A stretch of DNA of 64,000 nt from Chryseobacterium culicis (GTDB lineage Bacteria > Bacteroidota > Bacteroidia > Flavobacteriales > Weeksellaceae): the NCBI RefSeq assembly GCF_002979755.1, contig NZ_PCPP01000001.1, forward strand, positions 1,458,665-1,522,664, in the 5' to 3' direction. Below are positions 33,485-43,480 of the stretch, one piece after another (position 1 is the stretch's first letter; the number at the start of each line of letters is the position of its first letter). The notes beneath the pieces are model-generated. The model ran no database searches, was not told the DNA's origin, and worked only from the letters and a program-made list of their open reading frames with translations. The translations under genes and the position numbers were made by a program.

Positions 33485-36400
33485 TTAATACATCTTATTT
33501 TCTGCATATTTATAAACGGTCTTTTCATCCCAGACAAATAATTGAATCGAGCTATACGGTGGTATTTTGTATGAATACCCTGCGCTTTTTATGTCGAATC
33601 CCTGCCCATAACTATCACTGGCATTTAATACGAGTATTCTCTGACCTCGGAAAACTTTTCCTAATGTAAATTGTTCACCATGAACACATCTGATGACCAG
33701 CATTCTATTATCAGAGTCATAATATTGAACTCCCGGCTGCTGCTCAATCATGCCATGAGATAATCTCATTCTTGAGTCTTCATTGATAATCTCATCATCA
33801 AGATAGGAAAGACTTCCGTCCGGAATAAATAAAGTATTAGGCTTTTCATCTTTTGATTTAAAGTTTTCAGTAGCCTTTACTGAGCCTGAAACAGTTACTT
33901 TATCGGCATCATTAGCATCTGTACCTATACCAATGTTATAACTCTTTCTATGGAAATTAATCCCTTCCCAACTCTTATATTTACTTGAATATTTATAATA
34001 CTCACCTTCCAATACAGTTAAATAGAACCCATCCTGTTCATTATATATGCCAGATTCTCCACCATTATAATTATCAACAACCATCAATCCATTACCTGTT
34101 TGATTGGTAAAATGCTGGTTTACAATAACACCGTTATTAGACATATAATTCCAGCTATTGATATTACCTTGAGAGAAATTTGCGTCAGTCCAAACAGTTC
34201 TCCAAGGCTGCCACCCTGTATCTCCAGAGCCTGAATTACTGCCTCTGAATTTCATTCCATTGCCAGCTCTGTCAATAGTTAACTGTTGTCTGCCATCAGC
34301 TGAGTTCAGATTTAAAGTCGTTGTATAATTAAACCCGGAAGATGGAGCTTCCTGTCTATAAATTCCAGATTCAGAAACTAAATTTAAATTAGCGACATAT
34401 TTTAGTTCTTTAAATTTATCGTTCCAGTTACTGATCATAGCAGGCGTAAGATTACCTGTATCCCAAATTACATTCCCCTGAAATGTGGGTCTTGATCTTA
34501 CATGATTAACGGCACCATAACTATCAATAGTCATCGCTATCTGAGGGCCTGCTGCAAACGAATTGGTTGTTGCAAAAGCCATAGATGTACCATTTCCGTC
34601 ATTACTTCTTACATATATACCAGCTTGTGTGCCGCTATTAGAAGAAAATCCGATGGATGCTGTATACTGATTATCAGGATTTGAACCACTTTCAGTTTCT
34701 ACTAAGAAAGAATACTCGGCTGATGTACTGGTATTGCCCCAGCCTGTACCTGTATTTTTTGCTCTTCCTTTAATAGTCTTAAGTCCGGTAATATCCTGTT
34801 GTCCATCGATATTAACAAACTTGCTGTTTGTCCAATTGTGAGTTGCTAAAAATACATAACCATCTGTTCTATGGTAGATGTAAGGTGCACCTGCTGATAA
34901 ACCATTTGAAAATCCTAGTGTTTGAGCATTTTCTGAAGAATTAACTTTAGCATCAGGATTAAAATTATTATTAGTCCAAAGCGCTTCTCCATCTGACAAT
35001 AAAGGAATATTCCCTTTTTTCGTCATGGTTGTTGTATTGATCGCCTGCCAATATTCTAAGTGATTGCTGAATAAAGGAAAATCTATTCTATGATACCATG
35101 TATTATTTCCTGCAATGTGTAAAGAGTTACCATAAGTAGTGGGGAATCCGTTACCTGTCGCCCAATCTGTAACGCTTAAAGGATAATCAGTTTTTACTGC
35201 AGTTGCATCTTGATGGTTCCCTCTTTTCGCCAGGTATTCTCCGGGATTAAAATTGTTAGTAGTCCAGGGAATACCCCCTTGAATTTTAACAACACCACTA
35301 TCTGAACTTAATAATAGGTCACCCCCATTTACAGCTCTCATTGCAAAACTATCTCCTGCTCCACCTCCTGAGGCCGAATCTCCATCAGCTCCAATATAAG
35401 CTATATCTTTAGATCCATCATACTTTTGCCAGGTCAGATAATTCCCTGTTTGTGCAGTACTTTTCCATCTACCTAACATAGCTGGAGTCTCTATATTGAA
35501 AGCTCCTGTCATAGTACCGCCATCTTTTCTGAGATAGTTTCCTAAGTCTGTAGATGATATAAAATCTGAGGCTAATCTCTGGCCACCACCTGCTGTTAAG
35601 ATATAGTTATCATTATACCCAACTTTATTGAAACCTTTTGATGAAACCTGACCGGCATCCGTGAATGTTATACCATTATTTAAATCCCAATCTTCTGCAT
35701 TATTGGTAACAGAAGGTGCCAATATTAAATTGTTATTGGTAGGTTTCTGAATTGACCAGGATTTATAGGAACTATTTTTTAGTTTGAAAGGTATTCTGTT
35801 ATAATAGGATTTCGCTGCGGAGATAATTTCATCTGTATTTCTTGTCTGATAATCATTTGGTTTGAAATTTACATTATCCCAGGCTCTTCTCCATAGCGTC
35901 CAATTGCCATTATACCCACTTCTATAGACTAATTCTCCTGCGTCTGCATTCGTATCATTATATTTTACCTGCAACTGTGCTGTGGTATCCTGGGCCCCCA
36001 TGTGCAACATAGGACTGTACAAATGCTGAACCCCTCCTGCATTACTGTTCGCTCTATAAACTCCGGAACTGGAATACCCTCCAAGACTATTGAAGTTATC
36101 ATTAAGCTGAACCGCTTTTGGAATATAGCTGCTGTCTGCAAAATTTGTTAACCAACTTCTTGTAGCAACTACATCAGAAGGTAACACAATGATATGAGCA
36201 GGATATAAATCAAAGTTAGGTTCTATTGCATGAGACCATCCTACATTCCAGTCAAGATTATAGTTCCCATATTTAACTTCTACTTTAGCGACTTCAAATG
36301 AGAAGTACCCATTCCAGAATGTGTTCGATTCTCCTAATAAAATACTAACATATCCATCAGTTCCAATCCCAATTCTTGCGGTAGTGGTAGGGAAATTATC

Positions 36401-38224
36401 TGTGACTTCCCATATCGCTTTTGAACCATTGGTAACCAGAGTTCCTGATACATATTTATAGAAAGCTACATTCACTTTTCCTAAGTATTGGTTTTCATAT
36501 CCATAAATATTAATATCAACACTAAACATAGCATGCTCTGTTGAGGCTTGTGGCATTTTAATCGCTAAAATACCTGTGTGTCCTCCCTCAGCATAATTCC
36601 CTTGATAAACTTTATTAAATATCCTTACATTATTCTGGTGTTTACTTATAGATCCTCCGCCATCAAATTCTAAATCCTTTGCCCCAAGATTTACATCCTG
36701 TGTTGCTCCATTATAAGGAACATAATTATTTAGAGCTGATGCATTAACAAAAGTTGACGGATCTAAGTTATGGGCATCCCAAACCACTCCATTGACTCCA
36801 TTTTTATAATGTATAATGTCATTGCCATTAGATTCTATAATCGTATTAATGGTAGGGTTTCCTACATATAATGTAGATGGGCCACTATAATTTAAAACCT
36901 GTTTATTACCTGTAGTAAATGAATTAGAATAAATACCTACGCTAGAATAAATCTGACCTGATCTTCCCAGAAAATGGGTAGGCTGATCCGGATCTCCAAA
37001 ATGGAAACCAATACCTTCATTCAAACTATTGGCACTTCCCTGATAATAAGAAAGTCCATAAGTATCTGCGTTTGCAAATGACCATATTCTATTTCTTTCA
37101 TCTACTTTGTAAAACCTGTTTTGAAAACCTTCATCTGTTTGCACAAAACCTTTTGAATGGATACCATATGCAGGAATAAACTGAGAGTCCGTATAAGCAG
37201 AAGAGGCCAATAAACCACCAGATAAAATTGTCTGCGCTCCATTTCCATTGAGTCCGGCTATAGGTCTATCGGAATCTAATGCCCAATAGCCACCTGTATC
37301 TTTCTTCTCCCAAAATGTATTACCAGCAACTAATTCTTCTTTAGTGAGTAAATGTTTAAGATTGATCTGAACCCTTTTTATACCTCCCGGATCCGGATGA
37401 TCCGACACTGAAGTAACTCTGTTTTTACCTTGGTCTAAACCTCCATATCCAACCGTTACCTTTACATCAAACCCCTGCCAGTAAGATAATTGAGTAAACC
37501 AAAAACAAAGTTTACCATTTAAGTTTAAGGCAGTAATCGCATTCCAGTAATGTAATGTAGAATAGCCGCTATGAGAAATAATAGTACCATTATAGATATA
37601 GCCCTGAATCTTACAATCTAAAGGCTGATCAGTACCGTACATATTCCCTTTAATCTCTAAAAGAAACTGATCTCCATAGTCTACAGAATAATCTACATCG
37701 GTTTCAATGAATGTACCCTGCGGGAAGTTTCTTCCGGAATGATACCAGGAGTCTTCTTTTCCTCGGGAATCATAATCTCCACCGCCTCCCGTAAGGAATC
37801 TTCCATTATCTGACCCGTCTTTATAATACCCGGCAGATCTCACGTTATCAAAAGCATTGCCATTGATATTCATAAAATGGTAACCGTTTGACCTATACTG
37901 CAATGTACCGGCATAAAGGCCCGGCTGATGAAAAGAAATTGCAGGGTAAATTGTATCAGATGTACCATTGCCTCTTAATTCTAAAGCAACTGCATTATAA
38001 GCATTCCCGGTAGCTCCTGAGAATGTTTTTCTTGCCGATATATCCTGAATGGTATTAGTTGTTACTAAATTCAAATCAGAAACTATTTCCGCATGGGTTC
38101 TTGTGCTAATTTTTTTCGTTACAGAATTCCAAACCATTACAGAACCTGCATCGTTTGGAACACTTTTCACAATTATTTCGCCTTCTACGGCGATATGATT
38201 GTTAAAATATTCAGGAGCAATCAT
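33485..38224 (-). CDS. Giant tail-fibre protein
   Basis: This is a 1579-residue, Gly/Asn/Tyr-rich protein without signal peptide. A spacer motif, Trp-(D/T)-x-x-N-(F/L)-x-P, recurs six or so times ('VWDAHNLDPSTF', 'AWDNVNFKPNDY', 'PWTTNNFNPGEY', 'LWTNNNFNPDAK', 'IWDTGNLTPAM', 'VWTDANFS'), as in phage tail fibres built from repeated receptor-contact blocks. Two large blocks near residues 140-290 and 520-690 look like duplicated carbohydrate- or receptor-binding domains. The C-terminus ends 'FVWDEKTVYKYAENKMY' with no S74 chaperone visible. Its start overlaps the stop of the next upstream gene by one base, and it is the last gene of the locus. Probable target-recognition fibre. Confidence 0.75.
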   Translation of the reverse strand: MIAPEYFNNHIAVEGEIIVKSVPNDAGSVMVWNSVTKKISTRTHAEIVSDLNLVTTNTIQDISARKTFSGATGNAYNAVALELRGNGTSDTIYPAISFHQPGLYAGTLQYRSNGYHFMNINGNAFDNVRSAGYYKDGSDNGRFLTGGGGDYDSRGKEDSWYHSGRNFPQGTFIETDVDYSVDYGDQFLLEIKGNMYGTDQPLDCKIQGYIYNGTIISHSGYSTLHYWNAITALNLNGKLCFWFTQLSYWQGFDVKVTVGYGGLDQGKNRVTSVSDHPDPGGIKRVQINLKHLLTKEELVAGNTFWEKKDTGGYWALDSDRPIAGLNGNGAQTILSGGLLASSAYTDSQFIPAYGIHSKGFVQTDEGFQNRFYKVDERNRIWSFANADTYGLSYYQGSANSLNEGIGFHFGDPDQPTHFLGRSGQIYSSVGIYSNSFTTGNKQVLNYSGPSTLYVGNPTINTIIESNGNDIIHYKNGVNGVVWDAHNLDPSTFVNASALNNYVPYNGATQDVNLGAKDLEFDGGGSISKHQNNVRIFNKVYQGNYAEGGHTGILAIKMPQASTEHAMFSVDINIYGYENQYLGKVNVAFYKYVSGTLVTNGSKAIWEVTDNFPTTTARIGIGTDGYVSILLGESNTFWNGYFSFEVAKVEVKYGNYNLDWNVGWSHAIEPNFDLYPAHIIVLPSDVVATRSWLTNFADSSYIPKAVQLNDNFNSLGGYSSSGVYRANSNAGGVQHLYSPMLHMGAQDTTAQLQVKYNDTNADAGELVYRSGYNGNWTLWRRAWDNVNFKPNDYQTRNTDEIISAAKSYYNRIPFKLKNSSYKSWSIQKPTNNNLILAPSVTNNAEDWDLNNGITFTDAGQVSSKGFNKVGYNDNYILTAGGGQRLASDFISSTDLGNYLRKDGGTMTGAFNIETPAMLGRWKSTAQTGNYLTWQKYDGSKDIAYIGADGDSASGGGAGDSFAMRAVNGGDLLLSSDSGVVKIQGGIPWTTNNFNPGEYLAKRGNHQDATAVKTDYPLSVTDWATGNGFPTTYGNSLHIAGNNTWYHRIDFPLFSNHLEYWQAINTTTMTKKGNIPLLSDGEALWTNNNFNPDAKVNSSENAQTLGFSNGLSAGAPYIYHRTDGYVFLATHNWTNSKFVNIDGQQDITGLKTIKGRAKNTGTGWGNTSTSAEYSFLVETESGSNPDNQYTASIGFSSNSGTQAGIYVRSNDGNGTSMAFATTNSFAAGPQIAMTIDSYGAVNHVRSRPTFQGNVIWDTGNLTPAMISNWNDKFKELKYVANLNLVSESGIYRQEAPSSGFNYTTTLNLNSADGRQQLTIDRAGNGMKFRGSNSGSGDTGWQPWRTVWTDANFSQGNINSWNYMSNNGVIVNQHFTNQTGNGLMVVDNYNGGESGIYNEQDGFYLTVLEGEYYKYSSKYKSWEGINFHRKSYNIGIGTDANDADKVTVSGSVKATENFKSKDEKPNTLFIPDGSLSYLDDEIINEDSRMRLSHGMIEQQPGVQYYDSDNRMLVIRCVHGEQFTLGKVFRGQRILVLNASDSYGQGFDIKSAGYSYKIPPYSSIQLFVWDEKTVYKYAENKMY

Positions 38225-39243
38225 TAGTCTAGTCTTGCAGTTAAAGTAATTCTATATTCATTCGGGGTAAGAGGTGCTAAAACATCTATTTGTACATCAT
38301 TTTCTGATATAACCACACAACTTACATTTATTTTTCTATTATCGGTATTACGATAACAGATATAATCAACATTCACGGTATTCCAGCCATGGGTGATAGG
38401 GAAAGAAACGGACGCTCCATCTCCGATATGCCATGTTTGGGATTTAATTTTTGCATCCAAAACAGCTTTCGTAGATTTTGGAGTCATTGCTTTAGTAATA
38501 TTGATTCCCTCAATAGCTTCAATATCTGTAGCGATCTGGATCACTCCTTTTACCATATCTGTAGCGTCTACAATATCAGGGATACCTTTTTCTATAATCT
38601 GATAATTTTTAGGGATATTGTAAGCATCATCGGTATTGGCAATAAGATGGTCACCCACAGATACAGGTTCATTGCCCACCCATCCATTTGCTGTAATCAC
38701 CCATACCATTCCTGTTTTAATAACCGCTGCTGTAGCAGGTGATGGCATCGTCATTGAACCTTCAACAGTAGAAGGAGTATAACCTCCCGGCTGATAGATC
38801 AGTGCTCCTGTAAGGCTTTGTCCTATGAAGTTTTCAACATAAGTTTTAATCTTATAGGATGACCATGTAAAGGTACCTGACTGAATAGCGTCATTCACAA
38901 CAATAGAAACAATATCTGCATTGGTAAGATTTCGGCCTGCTACTTTAATAACATGCCCTGAACTATTGGTCAGAAGCTGACTTAGCAATAGAAGCCCGCT
39001 TGTCTGATTGGTCTGAAATGGATTATTAGTCAACGGATATTCCGGATGTACATAATTTTCGGCCAAATTAACCCATTCGGTACCATTCCATTGATGCAAT
39101 TGCCCATTATAATCAATTACCCAACCTGCAGGAACACCATCCGTACTGGGAAATGAAGTAAATTGTTGAAAACGGGTACGTTGTAATTCCCCGAAAAAAT
39201 TATCCTGATTTGCGTTATTACTGATTACTGCGTTATTATTCAT
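38224..39243 (-). CDS. Tail-fibre/collar-like structural protein
   Basis: This is a 339-residue protein. 'FTSFPSTDGVPAGWVIDYNGQLHQWNGTEWVNLAENYVHPEYPLTNNPF' near the N-terminus and 'KGVIQIATDIEAIEGINITKAMTPKSTKAVLDAKIKS' (about 240-280) are typical of fibre proteins; the latter resembles the phage 'GxxxLATxxEAxxGxxxxxAVTP' tail-fibre repeat. The end ('WHIGDGASVSFPITHGWNTVNVDYICYRN...RITLTAR') looks like a small beta-sandwich tip. It is coupled to the giant fibre (1-nt overlap) and 14 nt after 39258-40100, so the three are an operon; it likely connects base and distal fibre. Confidence 0.7.
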   Translation of the reverse strand: MNNNAVISNNANQDNFFGELQRTRFQQFTSFPSTDGVPAGWVIDYNGQLHQWNGTEWVNLAENYVHPEYPLTNNPFQTNQTSGLLLLSQLLTNSSGHVIKVAGRNLTNADIVSIVVNDAIQSGTFTWSSYKIKTYVENFIGQSLTGALIYQPGGYTPSTVEGSMTMPSPATAAVIKTGMVWVITANGWVGNEPVSVGDHLIANTDDAYNIPKNYQIIEKGIPDIVDATDMVKGVIQIATDIEAIEGINITKAMTPKSTKAVLDAKIKSQTWHIGDGASVSFPITHGWNTVNVDYICYRNTDNRKINVSCVVISENDVQIDVLAPLTPNEYRITLTARLD

Positions 39244-39257
39244 AGTTTTTTATTTTT

Positions 39258-40100
39258 TTATGGTTTAACTTTTAAAATGAGAATGTTAATCGGATTAGCA
39301 AGGTCGCCCAACATCTTAATCTCGATGGTTTGATTGGTTGCATAATCGTCAATATTTATTTTTTTTCCGGTAACACTGTCCCGGGCCTGAATGATCACAT
39401 TTTCCGTTTCAAGGGTATTGGGAAATACTGCACTTCCTGTAATCTGCACTACTGCACTTTCAGTGGTCTGTGAGATCAGCAAAACCTTATCATAGATCTG
39501 CTTATTAAATTCCTGTTGATTTTTCGGGCTGCCTAGCCAACCGTAGTCCAATAACAGCTTTACTTTATCTTCACTTGATTCTCCTATGGGAAGAGCTTTT
39601 AAAGCTTCAATATCATCACGGTTTTTTTTGATGAAGTTTACTATTTCCTGAAGTTCATCTAAAGACAGATCATTAGACAATAGTATCTTTCTAATATTTT
39701 CTATCTTCAGGGCTAAGTCTTTATCAGCATCTTTCAATGCCTCCACAAAACTATTTACCTGTATTTTCGTGTACGCATTCCCTAATTGATCAGTGCTGTC
39801 GATGGTAGCAACATTGCTGATTCCAAGTTTGCTTTTCCAGCTGTCAACATGCGCTGCAGTCAGGTTGCCGGCATTCAATAAAGCCAGATATTCCGAATGA
39901 GCCTTTGGGTCTTTTAAGTGTTCCTGAAATGCTTCTGCACTGGCAAATAATTGAAAAATTTCTTCAAATCCTTCAATACCTTTCATAGGGATTAAGTCAT
40001 CTTTGTGATAAAAAGATAAAAACGTGTCTTTAAACTGGGTTTCTGTTGGAAAATCTCCAGTTTCAAACCAACTGAAAATTGTATGTAATGGTGTACTCAT
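39258..40100 (-). CDS. Fibre-base protein with FETG-type N-terminal module
   Basis: This is a 280-residue protein. Residues 8-35 ('IFSWFETGDFPTETQFKDTFLSFYHKDD') carry the module Phe-Glu-Thr-Gly...Pro-Thr...Gln-Phe...His-Lys-Asp shared with three other proteins in this locus. It is followed by helices ('FEEIFQLFASAEAFQEHLKDPKAHSEYLALL') and a C-terminal beta part ('AVVQITGSAVFPNTLETENVIIQARDSVTGK'). Such modules are seen at the starts of Bacteroidota tail-fibre proteins, so docking to the baseplate is my inference. It heads the fibre operon. Confidence 0.6.
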   Translation of the reverse strand: MSTPLHTIFSWFETGDFPTETQFKDTFLSFYHKDDLIPMKGIEGFEEIFQLFASAEAFQEHLKDPKAHSEYLALLNAGNLTAAHVDSWKSKLGISNVATIDSTDQLGNAYTKIQVNSFVEALKDADKDLALKIENIRKILLSNDLSLDELQEIVNFIKKNRDDIEALKALPIGESSEDKVKLLLDYGWLGSPKNQQEFNKQIYDKVLLISQTTESAVVQITGSAVFPNTLETENVIIQARDSVTGKKINIDDYATNQTIEIKMLGDLANPINILILKVKP

Positions 40101-40179
40101 TTGATAATTGATAATTAGTTTTGATAAAATTGATAATTAGGAAAGGCTTAAAGAGTATTTCTATCACGTGACATTTTAA

Positions 40180-40482
40180 AGGAGCGAAGAAGTCCATATA
40201 CTTGCAGATGAAGCGATATGTCTATGCGCTCACTTAGAAAGAATCCATGAAGCTGATTCCACTTTTGTAATCTCAAAATATTACAATGATGCTATACATC
40301 TTTGTTTGAAATTTGAACTGTATGAGCAGTTTGAAGCCGGAATAAAGCAGGCCACACCGGACTTTGGAGATTTATTTCCAATGATAATAGATGGTTTAAA
40401 GTTCCCACTATTAGGTAGAAATTATTTATTTAGAAAAGAACAGATCAGCTTCAGCCTTTCTTCTGCGGATGAGCCCGTTTAA
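40180..40482 (+). pseudogene. Coding relic without a start, opposite strand
   Basis: An open + frame with a coding-like composition runs from 40180 to the stop at 40480 and reads in part 'EVHILADEAICLCAHLERIHEADSTF' and 'YYNDAIHLCLKFELYEQFEAGI'. It has no ATG/GTG near its beginning and its last ~57 nt overlap the endolysin gene. It may be the middle of a gene truncated when the tail locus assembled here. I do not recognise the family. This fills the gap 40101-40425. Confidence 0.3.
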
Positions 40483-40866
40483 TATTTTCCCGGCAGCTGT
40501 AATGTATTTCGTGGTAAACCAATTTCTGATGGCCTGCTCTTCTGCTTTTTTATTAATCAAAGAAAATAGTCCATCTGATCCTCCGGTATTGTAAGTGTGC
40601 GATACGAGAGCATCAAATTGATTTTGAGTAAGATTCAATTTAATTTTACTGTTGACGATTTTTTCATAAGTTGGTAAAACAGATGAAAATAGCTCTATTC
40701 CTTTTTCTTTACTGATTGCAGGATCTTTCATGGTTACTTTTTTTCCTCCAGGATAGTAAGTGTTGCCATATCCTATTGTGGGAATTCCGGCAGAATCCAG
40801 ATAAGGTTTTGAACTGAAGCCTTCAAATGACACAATCAGATTGATTCCTTTTTGTGATGTTTTCAT
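40426..40866 (-). CDS. GH24 endolysin (T4-type lysozyme)
   Basis: This 146-residue muramidase cleaves the MurNAc-GlcNAc bond. The catalytic triad has exactly the T4 lysozyme spacing: Glu15 in 'IVSFEGFS', Asp24 in 'YLDSAGIPT' and Thr30. 'TIGYGNTYYPGG', 'LTQNQFDALVSHTYNTG' and 'IRRRKAEADLFF' complete the family pattern. It has no signal peptide, so it needs a holin to reach the wall. The ATG overlaps the stop of the upstream spanin-like gene (ATGA), so lysis functions are translationally coupled. Confidence 0.92.
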   Translation of the reverse strand: MKTSQKGINLIVSFEGFSSKPYLDSAGIPTIGYGNTYYPGGKKVTMKDPAISKEKGIELFSSVLPTYEKIVNSKIKLNLTQNQFDALVSHTYNTGGSDGLFSLINKKAEEQAIRNWFTTKYITAAGKILNGLIRRRKAEADLFFSK

Positions 40867-41432
40867 ATCTTAAAATATTTGTAGGTGAAAAAGATGAGTA
40901 CTAAAGTGATTCCAATAATCGTAATGAAAATCCAGGCCAGGATTTCCAATCCATCTGATTGAATTTCCTTTGTTTCTTCAGAGACATTTGAAGCCACTTC
41001 TTTAACTGTTTCTTTTGAACTTATTTTCTGGGTTACATCCTGAGCAACATGGGTAATTTCTTCTTTTTTAACCTCCGATTTCTCATGGTTGCCCTTTGCA
41101 TAATAGCTGCTGATAGAATATTCTGCATTTCCCACAATGGAAATACGCTGAAGGGTATCACGCCCTATCACGTTATGGAAAACAAAGGGATGAGATGCAT
41201 CCGATTTTCCTTTAATCAATAGGTCTCCGGATATTTCATTTCTCTCTTCCTTCAGCGACACCTCATCTGATATACTTTGAGTTGATTGTGAGCTTTGAAG
41301 GGTTAAAGAATCAGCCTTTATTTTTTCTGTCTTGTTTGTATTTTCTTTATAAGTGGCTGTAATTTTGTGTTTACTCCGGCAGCTCAACATGAGACTGCTC
41401 AATATGAGCAATAACAGAATCTTTGTTTTCAT
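40863..41432 (-). CDS. Candidate unimolecular spanin (lipoprotein with C-terminal membrane anchor)
   Basis: I start it at the ATG at 41432 because it gives a clean lipoprotein signal, MKTKILLLLILSSLMLSC with Cys18; an upstream ATG at 41501 would bury it. The 189-residue protein then has a long polar, Ser/Lys/Glu-rich, partly beta/coiled periplasmic segment and ends in one membrane helix 'ILAWIFITIIGITLVLIFFTY' with a short basic tail. An outer-membrane lipoprotein joined to an inner-membrane C-terminal anchor is the topology of u-spanins (phage T1 gp11 type), which fuse the two membranes in the last step of lysis. It overlaps the endolysin gene. Alternative: an envelope-spanning anchor for the particle. 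Confidence 0.65.
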   Translation of the reverse strand: MKTKILLLLILSSLMLSCRSKHKITATYKENTNKTEKIKADSLTLQSSQSTQSISDEVSLKEERNEISGDLLIKGKSDASHPFVFHNVIGRDTLQRISIVGNAEYSISSYYAKGNHEKSEVKKEEITHVAQDVTQKISSKETVKEVASNVSEETKEIQSDGLEILAWIFITIIGITLVLIFFTYKYFKI

Positions 41433-41508
41433 GAGTTTTAGTTTTAAAAAATTGAACAGGCTTATCTTGAATTCTTCAATTCCGGGAAGTCTGATTGACA
41501 TTCAAGTT

Positions 41509-42813
41509 TTACATAAAGATTTTATCTTCTTTTACATATTCTTTCTTGATGCTATCCAGCAACATATCTAAACTTACTTTGTAACCAGGTTCTTGTAATG
41601 CAATTGTTTTTAAACTTACATCCTGTATGACATTCATAATATTAGAACCGGTTAATTCATATCGCTGGGCAATTTGTTCCAGGTCAATATCTTCAAGTTG
41701 TAATGGTTCGGGTAAATTTTGCTGCCAGATACGCAGACGCTCTTCATGCTTTGGATTATTGAATTGTATGCAGCTGTGAAAGCGTCGTGTAAAGGCTTTA
41801 TCCATATTATTTTTAAAGTTGGATGCCAGAATAATAAGCCCTGAAAATGTTTCTATACGTTGCAGCAAATAAGAAACTTCCTGATTGGCATATTTGTCAT
41901 GGGCATCTTTTACAGAGGTTCTTTTTCCGAAAATAGCATCTGCTTCATCAAAAAATAAAATCCAGTTTTTATTTTCTGCTTTGTTAAACAGCTTCGCTAA
42001 CTGCTTTTCTGTTTCTCCGATGTATTTTGAGACCAGCATAGAAACATCCACTCTGAAAACAGGACGTTGGGTGTATTTCCCTAAAAGGCTGGCAGCAAGA
42101 GTTTTTCCTGTTCCCGGTTCTCCATGAAACAACACTCTGAACCCTGGTTTAAGTTTGGTCTGCATGTTCCAATCTTCCATAAGTATCCGGCTGCTATTGT
42201 ACCAGGCTTCAATACTTTTAAGCTCCTGCAGCGTAGTTTGAGGAAGTATTAAATCTGTCCATGATCGGCGTGTGAGTATCTGTTCTGCCGGAAAATCATT
42301 GCTCATTTTCGGCAATAATTCCAAGCCAAACATGATTTTGTTAAAAGCTTCTTCATGAACATTGATCTGACTGTTTTCATAGGCTGAACCTGAAAAAACG
42401 ATGAGCTCTTCTTTACTCAAAACCGAATTGGGGCCGAAATAATCCAGAGCTTTCAATCGTTCTGAAATACTGTCTCCTCCTAAAACGTACTGAGCAGCCT
42501 GAATGGTAGGATAAAAGAGCCTGCCGCTATCATTGGTTGAACAAAAGTCAAACAGCACACTACCCGGAAGCTCCAGATAAATGCGTTTCAGCAATGCTGG
42601 ATCCAATCGGGGCAATAAAGCCATTAAAAGAACCACAACTTCCTGATGGGCAAGCTCTTTCCCTGAAATATAATCGCCTAATTGAAAGTTTTCATGGTTA
42701 CTGGTATTCAATTCAGGGGCTCCTCCATTAAAATCCTCTGAAGGATTGTTGATACGCCATGTAATAACCTTTTCTAAATGAGTAAATAATTTTTGTAATT
42801 GTTCTGACTCCAT
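41509..42813 (-). CDS. AAA+ ATPase of the phage-tail-like/eCIS locus
   Basis: This is a 434-residue protein. The N-terminal ~180 residues are helical ('HQEVVVLLMALLPRLDPALL', 'RLFYPTIQAAQYVLGG'). The AAA+ domain has Walker A GEPGTGKT (231-238), Walker B 'WILFFDEADAIFG' (284-296), sensor 1 'LIILASNFKNN' and Arg fingers 'AFTRRFHS'. This matches the ATPase found in nearly all extracellular contractile injection systems (Afp15-like). Its role there is not settled; assembly or termination of the tail is proposed. It is the strongest single marker that this locus is an eCIS rather than an ordinary prophage. u-spanin and endolysin genes follow 76 nt downstream. Confidence 0.85.
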   Translation of the reverse strand: MESEQLQKLFTHLEKVITWRINNPSEDFNGGAPELNTSNHENFQLGDYISGKELAHQEVVVLLMALLPRLDPALLKRIYLELPGSVLFDFCSTNDSGRLFYPTIQAAQYVLGGDSISERLKALDYFGPNSVLSKEELIVFSGSAYENSQINVHEEAFNKIMFGLELLPKMSNDFPAEQILTRRSWTDLILPQTTLQELKSIEAWYNSSRILMEDWNMQTKLKPGFRVLFHGEPGTGKTLAASLLGKYTQRPVFRVDVSMLVSKYIGETEKQLAKLFNKAENKNWILFFDEADAIFGKRTSVKDAHDKYANQEVSYLLQRIETFSGLIILASNFKNNMDKAFTRRFHSCIQFNNPKHEERLRIWQQNLPEPLQLEDIDLEQIAQRYELTGSNIMNVIQDVSLKTIALQEPGYKVSLDMLLDSIKKEYVKEDKIFM

Positions 42814-42888
42814 GGGTTTTTATCTTTTTTAAGATCCGGTGTACTGCATCATTTTCACTTTTAAGATGTTTCCCCTTATCTTGTCGTT

Positions 42889-43152
42889 GATTTCAAGAAA
42901 CCTCAACCGGAAAGTTGCTCACATTCGAGTATCTCTCCACAGCCGGCACAGCAGCTGTTTTTGGAAAGTAGCTCCTTCATTAGAGTCCTTCTTTTTAAAG
43001 AATTAATCTGCGTTTGAAAGAGAACAACAGATCTTAAGACCAGCCATTCTGCTTCCAGGAGGAGATTCTCATGTTTACACATCAGAAAATTCCGGGATTT
43101 CACGCGCTAAAAGGTGTCCTGCCAAGGAGAATCTCTCCGATTGAGGTATGTT
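42889..43152. repeat. 264-bp direct repeat, copy 1
   Basis: About 264 nt repeated at 43211-43475 with roughly 90% identity by eye. The minus strand of this copy holds a 66-codon ORF (start MKSRNFLMCKHENLLLEAEW, with Cys-rich 'NSCCAGCGEILECEQ'). In copy 2 the same frame is broken by one inserted base, so the ORF is probably not functional. It sits between the ATPase gene and 43481-44218; nothing else is visible in that gap. Confidence 0.8.
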
Positions 43153-43210
43153 GTATGTTTTTTAAATATCGTGCAGCATCTCAAGGATGATTACAGGGTA
43201 TTTCGTAGTT

Positions 43211-43475
43211 AATTTCAAGAAATCTCAACCGGAAAGTTGCTCACATTTGAGTATCTCTCCACAGCCGGCACAGCCAGCTGCTTTTGGAAAGTAGCTCCTT
43301 CATTGGAGTCCTTCTTTTTAAAGAATTAATCTGCGTTTGAAAGAGAATAATAGATCCGAAGACCAGGCATTCTGCTTCCAGGAGGAGATTCTCATGTTTA
43401 CACATCAGAAAATTCCGGGATTTCACGCGCTAAAAGGTGTCCTGCCAAGGAGAATCTCTCCGATTGAGGTATGTT
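43211..43475. repeat. 264-bp direct repeat, copy 2
   Basis: Second copy of 42889-43152, starting 5 nt beyond the stop of the FETG-module gene at 43481. It contains a 1-bp insertion near 43275 relative to copy 1. Confidence 0.8.
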
Positions 43476-43480
43476 TGGGA

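Noticed and set aside
42903..43426. Cys-rich minus-strand ORFs in the 264-bp repeats as peptide genes
   Set aside because: One copy is frameshifted and neither shows a conserved leader or family; treated as part of the repeat.
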